A stretch of DNA of 64,000 bases from contig CM065301.1 in assembly GCA_032871835.1 (NCBI GenBank), positions 77,718,069-77,782,068 on the forward strand, given 5' to 3'. The position numbers and the translations under genes were made by a program. This DNA comes from Dipteronia dyeriana (lineage: Eukaryota; Streptophyta; Magnoliopsida; Sapindales; Sapindaceae). Of the stretch, positions 11,501 through 23,960 are shown piece after piece. The notes beneath the pieces were generated by a model. That model did not search any database. It was given only the letters and a program-made list of their open reading frames with translations, and had not been told where the DNA came from. The stretch's first letter is position 1. The number at the start of each line of letters is the position of its first letter.

Positions 11501-14500
11501 ATACCTTATGTAGATAGGAACAAGGCCTTCCACCTTAGGGAGGGTTTTCAAATGTTCTAGAACTTTCATGGCCTCCATACTGTAATTTGGATTACCAGAA
11601 ACAGTACTGAGATAGTTGAACTCTAGCTGTAAAGTAGAAACTTCTGAGGTACTACTCAAGCCATCTGGAGCTGGATGTGCTGAAGAGTCTCGTAGAACAA
11701 CATCGCTAAAGGGAATAGAAGTTGGACTGGAAGTAAATGCAGATAGGAGACGATCAGCCAAATTTTTAGCAGTTTCTAGATAAACTATTGGTCTTGGTCC
11801 CTTACTTGTAACGTTCATCCCTTGCTCTCCACCGCTTAAATGATATGCACTTAAAAGGCCACCCAAAACACGTATGGTAGTTTCAAATAAATTAACCTGG
11901 CCTTTCTGAAGAATTCTATCTAAAAGGTGCTTCTCAATCCACGAACCAGCTTCAGAGACAGCTTCATCAACACCCATTATCATTGCAGTATCAAGAGCAT
12001 CCACAATAGTTGCACCCAGACCTCCTAACGCATCAGTTCCATGCTGGCTCAGTGGCATAAGCTCATCATAACCCATTGCATATTTTTTATAACCAGACCA
12101 TGCATGGATAAAAGCATCCTTAACTTTTTGTTGTCGACCTATCCATGCCGAATCCAATTTTGTCTTCATAGGCTCTTGAATAAAACTACCATTGCCACCC
12201 TTTTCATCTGGAGGTAATCGTGGAGGAAGCCTTGGAGCTCTTATCCATAATCTTTTAAAGCTGCTGCCACCATCTATAGCCTTATCTCCTTTATTACGTC
12301 TAATAACTTTTGCTAGTCCACTTGGAACGGAGTATGACGGACTTGTGTGTTGCAGCATAAGGTATACTATACCAAAAACCATTAATGCTACTAGAAACTT
12401 TCCCATACTACAACTCGTACAACCACGCTTGAAGTTACTGGTAAACAAACTTTGAGTGATCATCTGAGATTTAATAAATAAATAATGAGGGAGAGTCATC
12501 TCAAAGCAAAAGATTTACTACCCATACAAGCAGGAAGCAAGGAAAAATAAGAACTCAAGACCCCAAGAATAGATTCTCAAAGATGGAAGGCAGATAAAGA
12601 ACATAAAAGGTAAGATAAAACATCTTATTTGGTTTGGAGATTTATTGCAAGTTTAGCCATTTATTTCATGACCCTTTGATAATCTATCGACCTTACTTCA
12701 GATTTAAAATTATCACCTCCAGAAGGTTCAAAGTTGACTTCCCACCAAAAAAATGGTAAACACACCATATAATCATTGGTATACTCGATACAATCAGAAT
12801 CTATGTCAAAACTTAGAAAAAGATTTAGTGCTGTGAAGCAATTTTTTTACTATTATTTTTAAATCAGACACAACAATTAAGTTCAAAGAAAAGAAGAAGA
12901 TACAAGTGGTGGACAACGGATCCACATAGCATAGAAAAAAATGTACAATTGCAAAGTATACCTCCCCAAAAGGACCCAAAAACAGGGGGAAAAAAACAAA
13001 AACAAGTATACAACAATAATAAGGCACAAAAACAAAATTCAATCCAAGCAATATTCCATCAAGCCTCCCATTTCTGCCGGATAAAGAATAGAAAATATCT
13101 TTAAAAGCGAGAAAGTTAAACACCTAAAGGGAGGTCCAAAAGAGAACTCTAACCCATAAAGAGTGAATTTCCTCCCTTGTATACACTTCAAAAATCATTT
13201 TGTTACATTCTAACCACAGAATGGCCATGAGAGCACAGGCTCAAAAAGAACACTAGCCTTCTTTCCACCCCAGATTGATTAAATCATTAAACCAAACCAA
13301 CTGGCCTCTTCAGTTCAGTTTGAGTTTTTTTTGTTTTTTTTATCTTTTTTTTGTGGTGATTGGTTTGGTTTTGATCTGAAACAACCAACAGAAAATGTTT
13401 CGTGCAATTTTGTTTATGGTGATTGATTTTAAAAACAAAAGCAAGTTCTCAAATCAGTATCTATCACTAACAATAAAATTAAATGTAAAAATGTTCTAAT
13501 TATGCAGTATCACATCATTATAAACACTCCAATTTCCAACACTAGATTTTGAGATTAGTGGTTTAGGTTTGGTAAAACCCAAGGTATACATTTTTTCCAA
13601 CCTGAAAAAACAATCTGGTAGGGCTCAAATTTCATGAAGTTCAATGTGGATTTGGTCTCGATTTCATTGAATAGGTCAAGTTCAGTTTGGTTCCGGTTTC
13701 CATTAGATATCAGACCAAACACATCAATGCACACCTGATAAAAAGTTAAATACCCTAAACACTGATGGCCTAATCAGAATTAATTCCCTCCGTCCAATAA
13801 ATGTTATATATGTACAGAAATTACAATGAAGAAACTTTTTGCGCTGGCAGTTGTCAATTCTTAATAGCATGTTCAACACATCAGACATGCACTGCCCAAG
13901 TCTGAAAACATAACTAACACTAAGAGGACAATAAAACTTCATGCAAATGTTCCCTGTCCAAAAGATCAGACAGGGGACCTTGCATGGCTTACAAATGTCT
14001 GACAGTTCATGATTCTAAAGTCTTTGAGACCAATTATAAAGGTAAAAGGCAACATGTAACTCTTGCAAATAAGCATCGGTGGTCACATCATGAGTATGAA
14101 GTGATTGTAGCGTATTCGCAAGGGCAATATCTAACTAATATCTATCAAGAATAACATCCAGATTTTTAACTCTTATATATGCATTGCTACAAGGAATTGT
14201 CTTTCTATTTCGTATGATGTAGAACTAAATGATTTTACAATGTTATCTGGTGAGTAAATGTAGCCTGCTGTGAAGTTTCCCTAATTTCTCGACCCTTTTT
14301 CTTCTGTCTATCTTCTTCTTTCCATCATACTTATATAAAACTGATTGATCTACTGCCAAAACATGATACTGAATAAATTATTATTGAGTTCTTGCCCCAT
14401 GAGTAAAAAAATTTTTCTCAATGATATCAGCATTCAGATAACTCATATAAAATAATATAAAATAGAAGTCAATACTTAATGGAAGCTAACACCCCTCCTG

Positions 14501-15251
14501 AATCTATAATGATCAAATATTTGAAGGAATCCCTGAAGTTCATTAGTAGTTTTGGTGACTGATTTATCCAGAAAAGTAAAACATTAAGTCGTTAAGCTTG
14601 TTATCGAATTTATGACTAAACCGAATTTATTTGCTGCCTATATTTCATCAGTTCAAGTGAAAAAAATATAGCATGCCTGCTAGCGGAAGCAAAACATTAA
14701 ACCTTGGAGGAAGTACAACATTTCCATAATATCAAACAACAACAAATAAATTTTGATGGCTGCAACTTTCATAAATGCTTTATAATCCAGAATCAGGATC
14801 AAAAGCTCTGACCATGATAATATGTCAAATTTATCATCAGCATTGTGAATTTAATCATTCATTTATATAAAATTTTGAAGCTGACAGTGATGATTGCGAT
14901 CAGACTTTAACTTTCTACGTATCTCCTAGTGTTGTTTTACTTATATCTGAGTGAGTGAGTTCACACGGGAACTTAAAAATCTAAATCCGATTCAACCAAT
15001 AGAATCGCCTCTCTAAAATTCAAAAGCTCTCTCACAGGATCACATTTATTTCAAACTAAACAAAAAAAAACATAACTCATACAATTAAAAGAGTCATGAA
15101 TCAATCAAAATAAAAATCAAAATAAAAAATCGATTATCAAAAAAGATCGAGATCTAGTGAACAGAACCTTGAAGAAAGATCGGTGACGAAACTTGGCGTT
15201 ATCGTAATGAACATCTTTGACAGAATAAGGCAGAGGTCTAGAGCTAGACAT
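8536..15251 (-). CDS. MNS3: Class I alpha-1,2-mannosidase, MNS3 type (GH47)
   Basis: Early N-glycan trimming enzyme. Plant MNS3 removes one alpha-1,2-mannose from Man9GlcNAc2 in the ER/cis-Golgi. Six exons, in coding order: 15251-15168, 12463-11505, 10772-10511, 9437-9240, 9068-8920 and 8785-8536. They join in phase to about 633 residues (Arabidopsis MNS3 is about 624). Exon 1 encodes 28 residues starting [20 protein letters not shown], the cytosolic tail. Exon 2 carries the signal anchor ([16 protein letters not shown], about residues 51-66). The GH47 domain follows with [54 protein letters not shown] and [19 protein letters not shown]. The end has [20 protein letters not shown] and NTEAHPF, which contains the calcium-binding Thr of the family. 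An alternative Met 12 codons upstream of exon 2 would be non-coding intron under this model. I chose the exon 1 ATG because the tail matches MNS3 residue for residue. Confidence 0.93.
11048..11358 (+). mobile_element. Probable solo LTR inside the second MNS3 intron
   Basis: The stretch starts TGTTAAAGTC and ends CTTTCTAACA, the TG...CA form of a Copia-type LTR. It contains ACTATAAATATCCTCC, which looks like an LTR TATA region on the + strand. The flanking pentamers CATAG and CATTT match at only 3 of 5. No primer-binding site follows, so it is either a solo LTR or a chance resemblance. It does not disturb the splice sites. Confidence 0.4.
12841..13300 (-). mobile_element. 5'-truncated LINE remnant in the first MNS3 intron
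   Basis: Read on the minus strand, 13250-13140 encodes [16 protein letters not shown] and then [10 protein letters not shown]. This resembles the last segment of L1-type LINE ORF2 proteins in plants (LW..W.ERN..IFE, then LW..V). It is followed by the T/G-rich 3' tail typical of these elements, ending in an A-rich terminus near 12841. No target duplication was found. The orientation is the same as the host gene. Confidence 0.5.
13301..15167 (-). other. Remainder of the 2.7-kb first MNS3 intron
   Basis: No coding exon is recognisable. 13310-13720 is rich in GGTTTGGTTT-like simple sequence and its complement, which may be another decayed foldback element, but clear ends are missing. The rest is ordinary AT-rich intron. 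Confidence 0.5.
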
Positions 15252-15977
15252 GCTCGATTTGGTTATCGGTTATCGGTTAGGGTTCTTCTTCGATCTGCTT
15301 GCCGGCGTTGACGACTGGCGAGTCAATAGCACCGAATTTTTGCAGAGAATTTTGATAAGCTAAAGTTTTGTTTTGGGCGGGGAAAGTGATTCGCGATTCG
15401 CGGCAATGACGAGAGATTGTCTGGGACCGGGCATTTTTTTTTTTTTTTAATTTGTCTTTTTTTCTTTTTCGAGTCAATGAATTGATCGCCACTTTTGATA
15501 GATCAGAGAGAAGGAGGCTTCCAAGTTCCAATTTGGTTTGGTCCGTTGTTCACGTCTATCATTACACAGTTCTTGCTTTGACATTTCGAACACGTTATTA
15601 TGTATCTGGGTCAAATAATAATAATAATAATTATACATCTGTAATCTTTTTAACTTTGAATTATATATATACTTTTTAAACTTGCTTTAAATCATTTTAT
15701 CACTCAACATTAATCTCACATTGTTATAATTAATTCTCAATCGTGATGCCATATCGTCTAAGATTGTCGAAATGTGTCTCATCTTCAGGGTTGGAGATTT
15801 TAGTGGCTCGTCATTAGATCTAACAGAGTGCTCAAGGCAAGAATCTAGGTCAAGAAATATGCGAAAAACAGACCAACACCGACCCATTGATTAGGATGAG
15901 GAACCTTAGGTAACTCAAGGAAATTACCGACTTATCGGACGTCTCCGTCAAGAATTAAATACTTGCATGTTTGAATA
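15252..15977. other. 5' leader and upstream region of MNS3
   Basis: Contains the MNS3 leader (about 15252-15440 on the minus strand, ending near a poly-T run at 15436). AT-rich DNA with an AAT microsatellite around 15615 follows. The open frames here show no known domain. No TATA element could be chosen with confidence. Confidence 0.45.
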
Positions 15978-15985
15978 GATAAAAC

Positions 15986-16559
15986 CAGAGGTGTCCACGG
16001 TTCCGTTTCGGTTACGAACCGTCGGTTTCGGTTTCGGTTCCGTGAAAAGATCAAACCGTAACCGGGATGGGACGGTTTCGGTTCCAACTGTTTTTCGGTT
16101 ATGGTTCGGTTTCGGTTTGTGAAACCGAACGGTTCGGTTCGGTTCGGTTTCGGTTTCGGTTTCGGTTTGGTCCTTTTTTTTCATATACATTGCCACTTAT
16201 CAACAATTGATTAGTTGTTGCATATTTTTTTTTTATTATTGGACAAAGCTCACTTGCACTGTATAAGTACATACATCCAAATATTTTCTTTTTCCAAAGG
16301 TAAGAACGTGCCACTTGGTATAATTTGATTTGTTTTTTTTTTAATATATCGAAACCGGTGTTTAAACCACTGGTTTAACTGGCGGTTTTTGGAAGGTTTT
16401 TCAGAAATTCTAACCGTAACCGTAACCGTAACCGAACCGTCGGGAACCGATTTTTAATCGGTTTTATAACCGACGGTTTTGGTTACGGTTTTAAGATGAC
16501 GGTTTCTATTCGGTTTCTATTCGGTTTCGAACGGTTTAATCGAACCGTGGACACCTCTA
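15986..16559. mobile_element. hAT-type foldback element with AACCG-rich arms (574 bp)
   Basis: The left end is CAGAGGTGTCCACGGTTC. The right end read backwards is TAGAGGTGTCCACGGTTC. The flanks GATAAAAC (15978-15985) and GTATAAAAC (16560-16568) form an 8-bp target duplication with one extra base. The arms are degenerate CGGTTT/AACCG simple sequence in opposite orientations, so the whole element can fold on itself. There is no transposase; spurious open frames rich in T-E-T-E come from the simple repeat. The 8-bp duplication and the TAGAGGTG-like end fit hAT. Confidence 0.75.
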
Positions 16560-16769
16560 GTATAAAACCCATTAATCAATGTGATCGTCCACCATAGGTG
16601 TCTAATCTCATTTGTAAAAAACATGATTAGTCAAGGTGATAAAGATTAGGTGTGGCATCCAATTGATACATGTAAAAAGGTAACAAACGTAAGAGATACT
16701 CAATCCAACATGGCCAGGAAACACTCAAGTGTTGGCCCCTCAAACATGTTTCCTCTTGTGTGAGAGTTA

Positions 16770-17495
16770 GGTTTAGTTTGGTATTGCTTCCCTGGCTGTT
16801 TTTAGGGTCAAAAGTGATTTTGAACCTCAGATAAGGTGTTTGGTAAAATCGTGGGGAAGTGCTTTTGGTCACTTTTAGCTTCTTCCAACTGAGTTTTTGA
16901 GGAGCTACAAATACATGCTTTTGGATTTTGGCTTCTACTTTTAGAAAACGCGCTACAGTGATATTACATGAAATTTTACTAACTTTCCAACTTTGTCCTT
17001 GCCTCTAACGAAATTTAACAAAAAAAAATTGGGTTTATATTTTTGTACAAAAAAAAATGTTTCCATAATTAATTCAATAAAGTAAAATAAAAATGAAATA
17101 AAAAATAAAGTAGAATAAACTAAAGAAATAAAGAAATAAAGAAATATGACTAATTAATTAAATAAAATAGAATAAAAAATAGGGCTAATTAATTCAATAA
17201 AATACCATAATTATATAACACTTAACACTAAATACAAATAAACAAGAAAAATATAAAGTATATCAAATTAGTACCATTTAGATGTTTTTGTCATTTTAGT
17301 AATTTTACACACTCACAACACTTTTTATATCAGTTTACCAAACACATTGAAATTGTTTTTAGTTCTCACGGTATTTTTGAAAATCAGTTTACCAAACACT
17401 CAGCTGATTCTTCCCACAGCAATTCTAAAAGCAATTTCCCCCACAGTAATTTCAAAAGCATTTATCCCCACAGCATAGCAATACCAAACTGAGCC
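16770..17495. mobile_element. PIF/Harbinger-type MITE in the Copia 1 5' LTR (726 bp)
   Basis: The left end is GGTTTAGTTTGGTATTGC. The right end read backwards is GGCTCAGTTTGGTATTGC. The 3-bp target duplication is TTA (16767-16769 and 17496-17498). Just inside both ends lies GTGTTTGGTAAA-like sequence, also inverted. The 3' LTR of the host element reads GAGAGTAAGTGG at this point, which shows the empty site. No transposase is encoded. Confidence 0.82.
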
Positions 17496-18249
17496 TTAGT
17501 GGAATAGCTCAAGCCTCAAAGTTCAGCTCAATGTGTATCAACTAAATGTGCACGTACTACATCAGCTAGTGAAGTAATACTTTGGTTTTGCAGCTTGTGA
17601 AACCGATACGAAGAGTGATCAAGCTCGTGAACAAAGCAGAAGAAAGGTGCTCAGAAGCAGAGGAAAAATGCTCGCACTCAACATGAAAGAGAAGTCAACT
17701 TGGTTGCACTACAAGAAAAAATAGGTTTTATAATGGAGACAAACCGTCATAATACGTAGTTTATGATGTTTAAAAAAAGTCATTATTCTCAACCTTAAAA
17801 ACAGTTTTTTAATACTTTTAAAAGTGTCATAATTTTATAATAATTTTTAATATCATCGGTTTTTTATCGTTTTTAAACGCCGTAACTTTATTATTATAAT
17901 TATCCATCAAAATATGTATCATTAAATTTTGATGTTCAAATACCGTCAAAATAAATGACATTACCTCTTGACACCAGTAGACCATCATAAATATACGATG
18001 GTAATAAACTATCATCAACTTGTTTTCTTTTTTTAAATAATAAAATAATAAATATATATAATATTATATATATTGGAACTTATACAATACTAAACCACAA
18101 TACGTATCATAAAAGCAAATAAAAATTTGAATAAACAAAAATTGTATTGCATCAAATGTTATCAAATATGTTTGATCTCTTGAAAATCTAACTAATTAAA
18201 ATCTAATTACATTCAAAAGTATAAACATTCTTGGACAACATAATTTATA

Positions 18250-21200
18250 CTATGAGATGAATGATTTGACGTGACTAGCCCACTCCACACGTATCTCATC
18301 TATTTCCTCTTGCGTATAAGCCAATCTTTCCATTAAACTAATAAACATTTATAAGAACAAACAATGATTATTAAAGTCTATATCATCAAGTATACTTCAA
18401 AGAAAAACAATTTAAAAATCATCTCACCTTATAGGTAAGTATACTCGGATTTTCAATAATTCCTTTTATATATCTGAGCACATAATAACCACACACAACA
18501 TCACCATATTGCTTAGGTGTCTGCATCAATAAACTTGTGTAAATACTTATTTTCTCTAATAATTTTAGAAACGGTATCAACAATAATTCTTACATGTACA
18601 ACTTTCCATTTAATATCTTTTTTAATTCGACTTCTTTTCACTTCATCTAGATACTTCTCAAGAACACTACAAACGCAATTTTTTTCAAAACTTAGTATAA
18701 TTAATAAATAATGAAACCAAACAACCAAAGAAATATAATAGAACAAGAACAAAATAAAGAAGGGAAATATACTTACATGGGCATAGATTCACATAAATTT
18801 GTATCCACAGCATTCCCAATTGAATCAAAATAATAAAATGTCATAGATGACATGTCAATGACAATCAAGACCCAATGATTTCTGTTAATGTATTAACACA
18901 TAACTTGTGTTAGTATATGAAAAAGTGCCATAAATTTAATAATAATCATATAATATATGCAATTCAAAATCATTCTCCAAACATCAGCACACAAGTAAAA
19001 CAGAACAGATTTTTAGAAAAGCAAAATTGGCTTTTTAAGTAACTATTAAACCATGTAATATATACATATAGAATCCTTACTAGGGTTTGTAAGGCATGAA
19101 AAAAATCTCATTTTTACCGGCACCTTTCAGTCGGTCAATCAAATAACGTATCCTTTGAGATCGTTTTTTAATGGTGTTTATATATCCGGCAGGGGAGACA
19201 TGAATAGGGTTTACGAATCCAAACATACACGAATCCTTTACTTTATCATATAAATGTCTACATATATATAAAGAGCAATCATGTAAGATTTATATTTCAT
19301 ATTCTCATAAATTTAAAATTGATTTACCTGAGATATAAGCAAATAGTAGGCCCCCCCAAATCCTATAGATCCTTTATGGCTTTTAACTCCTCTTCATCAA
19401 TGTAACCATAATATGTACCATGAAATACATCAACTTCAAATGGAACAAAAACACCACCAACACCTGATGTTAAAAAGTTATCTACTAAATTTGAAAAAAT
19501 TCTTTATATCCTCAGCATATTTAGAAGGTTCGTTGCTTTTTGAGATCTTATGCTTTTTAGGTACCTAACAAACAATAAACAAATATAATAACAAATGATA
19601 TAGAAATATAGTATTATTTTTTTAAAATTACTGAAACACACACGTACCACCATAATAGACTCATGATCAATAAGTTCCTTTGGCCACAAAATCTGATGAC
19701 CTAGTGCATCCCTAAAAAAACAAGACCTTCGACATCATTTGGGATAGGCAATAATTCTTCTTCATCAAGAACAATATCAACAGAGACAAGAATGCATGAA
19801 CTTAAGATCTTTAATTATAATAGTTCCCGTAGCAACTACATTCTCCAATCGTCGGACAATCAATTTGCATGGTTCTCCCTAATAAATAAAAAAATAAAAA
19901 AATCAAATTAAAAATCATTAAATCAAAAATACATGCCTAAAAATATGGTCGTGTAATATACATACCAAAGATAATACACACTTTTCACCATCTACATGAT
20001 TACTTTCTTCAATTATCACTTTAGCACCTTCAACATGCTGTATTTTGTTGGAACTATGACAATCTACACTTGTTGCAGATGATGGTGTACCCATGGTTTG
20101 GTTAGTTGTTTGTGTGAGTGAAGCCACAGTTTCCTCTAAAGAGGATATACGAGCTAAAGATGATTTCTTCTCTTCAATCCACCGGTCTTTAAGGTGTATG
20201 GCATTAAAATAGAATGACGAAGTGATAAATTTCTCCATTCCCCTAACTTGACCACCGTGTTCTTTAGTTCTCAAAGCAACAGTGAGAATATCATTTTCAC
20301 CATCAAATGATAAAGACTCTGCATCTGATTTTTTTCTCAACTCTTCCTATAATTATTAAAACAATATAAGATTATATTGCATTATATTTTTATTAAAAAT
20401 GAAAATTAAGTATATAAATTAAATTGGTAAAAGAAAGTAAACTTACAATCTTATTCACTATGGGTATTAAATCTGGATGATAATTTTATTTTCTCCCTTA
20501 CGAGCCAAACACTAAAGTTGGATTCGGTCAAATTTTACATCACATCCATGTTGCTTCTTCTATATATATATATTTCTTATAAGCACAACTATGTACTATA
20601 TTCAAGAGTACGGTATATACACTTACCAATCTTTCCTTCATGCTAACATATCCACCTCGACTTAATCGATGATTGTGTTTGTAGGACTTTCGCCTCTTAG
20701 AATTTTTTTCTCGTAGATTCTGAAGCAAATAGTTTTAAATATTAATCACAACCATGACCTAACATATAACTTAAACAAATATTCATGAGAACTTGCCTGG
20801 AATTTTTCTGAAATGCGTTCATTAACAAATACAACCCAATCACTTTTAGGAATGTGCGGTAGCTCTAAAGGTGGTTCTTTTAAAATTTCAGGATCACTTT
20901 TTTGGGGAATAATATATTTTGTAGATAAAGCACTTCTCCAATTTCTAAACATAATTCCGATTGATTGCAATACTCTCTTTCTAAGTCGATGATCGATCCA
21001 ATAAAATTTCTGAATACAATTAATGATTCATTAGATAAGGATATTAATTTTTTTAACAAGTATAAATACAAATTTATCAACTAAAAGATAAACTTAAGTT
21101 CACAGAATTTTACCACAACGTACTCCCACAAGGCATCGGTGTGTCGTGCTGGTTCAATTCTCCAATCATTGTAAGTAATTGGTATCGTTGTCTGTGCAAA

Positions 21201-22537
21201 CTTCCCAAGATTTTTGATAAGTGATTTATACCCTTCCCCATGCGGTACTCCATCCTCATTAGTCTCTACAACAATCTTACCCTCTCTCAAAATTAACCCG
21301 TTTATGTCTTTCTCAATTGATGGTGCTATTTCATCATCCATGGATACAAGCCTTCAAAAATAACAAATATAAGATATAAGTCATGTAACAATCATACATT
21401 ATCACTATTTAATTGGAACCATTCTAAAATAATCATAAAATAAACATGATCCAAAACTACATATACATAGAAAATGTATACCCGTGATGTTAACTTTTTG
21501 AAAATGTTGTATCATCAATCCAAATAACCTCACAATCAGTTCTAACATAATTAGTATCATCATCACAATTCGAATCAAAGGTCTCAACACTAGGCAAGAC
21601 TTTAAGAATGGGTTCATGTGACATGATATTGTCTGGTTCATTGTTAACTTCTGTTTGCATATAATCTTTTTGAGGTATGAAACATACGACTGACCATCTT
21701 GGATCTATTTGATCGAGGATATAAAAAACTTGCTCGGCTTAAGAAGCTAAAATAAAACAATCTGATTTAAGTCCTACTCGATTAAGGTCAACTAACGTGT
21801 GTCCAATCTCGTCGATCTTAAAGCCACCTCTATGTTCAACCCAACCACATTTAAACAATATGATACTAAACATGTTATAATTTAGCTCCCATATCTCTTT
21901 GATAACTCCATAAAAGGACAACTCACCCAACGTAGGGTTATTATCCTTTGCGCTTGTAATTTGCACAATGTTTACAACAATAACTACTCCACTATTTTGA
22001 GTAACTCGATTATTGTCACGATCATATGTGTGGAAATGACAATTGTTAACCTCATAACCATTATATTTTACCACATCACTACGAGGTCCTTGCACTATCC
22101 ATTTCAAACAAGTAGAAACGGTTCCTTGATTTTCAATTTCATTTGTACCTTGTACATATTATATATGATCAAATATTAGTTAATTATGCTTGTAAAAAAA
22201 ATTAATTACTTTGTAGGCAATACTAAACCAAGATAGAATAAAAAAAAAAGATCCTACATTAATACCTTATCTTTCAACCAATGATTAAAGGTACGACTGT
22301 CTTCATCCTGCAACCTCTTTACGCGTTTCGATTGGCGGGGATATTGTAACTTCAACCAAGTCATATGTTCACTATTAAATAGCGAACAAAGAATATATAA
22401 GTTTATAAAATTAAAATTTTAATATGAATGAGAAAACCTTAAAATATAAAGAAATTTAAATGAATATCATACTCAATATACGGTTGAACTTCAGCTCCAT
22501 TATGTAAGACATAAAGATGTGCTTCACTATAGGCCAT
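18250..22537 (-). pseudogene. CACTA-borne gene: DUF4216-like, En/Spm-associated and Ulp1-like (C48) protease regions
   Basis: Read on the minus strand from the ATG at 22537 (MAYSEAHLYVLHNG). A short N-terminal segment is followed by a DUF4216-like region (22107-21740, with GWVEHRGGFKIDE and LNRVGLKSDCFILAS) and an in-frame TAA just before AEQVFYILDQIDPRWSVV. The middle (about 21340-19920, with RHTDALWEYVV and LRTKEHGGQVRGM) looks like the plant transposase region of CACTA second genes. The last part (about 19250-18250) is Ulp1/SENP-like. It has a His in NHWVLIVID (codon at 18875-18877), an Asp in YFDSIG (near 18818), a Gln in PKQYGDVV (18509-18511) and a Cys in VVCGYYVLRYI (18491-18493), so all four active-site residues are visible. 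Ulp1 enzymes cleave SUMO-type conjugates; the transposon-borne function is unknown. Many introns are needed and the stop suggests decay. A single frame error cannot be excluded. Confidence 0.7.
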
Positions 22538-23624
22538 TTATGTATTCTAAATTTTGGTTAAGTTAGTTAGGGAAAATTAAGGCTTGGAATTAGGGGGTAA
22601 ACCCTATGACTACATGAAAAATATTGTGTTTTAAAACATTAATGTCTGTTAAAGAAGATTTTAAATTTACAAATTATTTTAAATAGCAAACAAAAAGCAA
22701 TGTCAAACTAAATACTGAAAACAAACTAGATACTGAAAGCCGATTTTTGCTAGCTAGAATACAAAATCCCAACATACATGTTACAACAACATCCAAAAAT
22801 ATTAAAAGTAAGTAATTTAATAACATAATCACATGATATCAACAATCCGGCCAAAAATAAAATATATAAACATATATATTAACTCCATAATTAACATCTT
22901 GTAGAAAAAATTAACAACCATAATACCAAAATAAATGAACAAATATCCATTGCACAAATAAAAATAGCTAACCTTTATTTATAACTTAAAGTGTATGCAA
23001 CAACTCTTGTCAGCTCACAAAAGGTACCAATTTTATGGATTTCAAGGATTCCAGTAGAAATGTGCTCTGCAACACAAAATATCATTAAATGACTCAACCA
23101 AAATAAAATAAAATAAAAGAAACAAAAATCTCAGGCCTCACAGTAAAAGCCAATAAACAAACACCACATAACACACCAATTCCCCACCAAAGGCGACCAA
23201 AATACACCACACCAAACAGACAAAACACAACCTCGCAATCCTAACCATGAATTTCTAAAATTATTTTTTCTTTCACTAACAACTTGCTTTTTCTCTCTAA
23301 TTTGGATTTATTTATATTAAAACTACTCTGCAGTTGTTATCTATACATGATTTTGATACTCGATGAAGTGGTTTTCCTATTTGATTATTTTCAATCAACA
23401 AAAGAAATGAATTACTTTAGAAAAAAACATATTTTGAAGTAAAAAAAAAATCCAATGCAAATTTAAAATTCACTTAGACATTTTAACAGACACTTCATAG
23501 ACATGAATTTAGTATAAAAATAGACGAAGTATAAAATATTAAAAAACCGACAATTTGAAATCAAACATATAAAATAAAATCAAAGTCATAAATGTCAATC
23601 GATAACCACACATCATTGATTATT

Positions 23625-23960
23625 ATATTTTTTGAAAAAGAAGCAATTTAATCAGGACCAAAAGGCCACAAACAACAAGTTAAGCACAACAACCAAGACA
23701 AGAAAAGCCAAAGAAAGAACCAAAATCAAACAATACAAACACAAGCGGGGGAGCAAAAACAGGCCCAACCCCACCAAGCAGACAACCAAAAAGAAAACGA
23801 AGAAGAAAAACAAGCAAAAACAGAGAGAGCTACAACAACGGTAAAAAACAAAGCAAAACAGGAGGCATAACCACACTACCAACTAAATAATAAAAACAAA
23901 ACAAAAGAATACTCAAGGTCCCACCAAAATAAACTTTCAGGACCACAACCTATAAACCCT
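23625..23960 (-). mobile_element. Possible LINE 3' tail inside the CACTA element
   Basis: On the plus strand this is strongly A/C-rich and poor in T and G. Read on the minus strand it is T/G-rich (TTGTGGCCTTTTGGTCCTG) and ends in an A-rich tail (CTTTTTCAAAAAA), as plant L1-type 3' UTRs do. No ORF2 sequence or target duplication was seen. The lysine-rich open frame on the plus strand is a composition artefact. Confidence 0.35.

Noticed and set aside
16385..16440. AACCGT repeats resemble telomere-type sequence
   Set aside because: They are part of the inverted arms of the hAT-type foldback element at 15986-16559, not TTTAGGG repeats.
23632..23844. 70-residue lysine-rich open frame
   Set aside because: The frame arises from A/C-rich composition in a probable LINE tail. 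It has no domain and an implausible protein composition.
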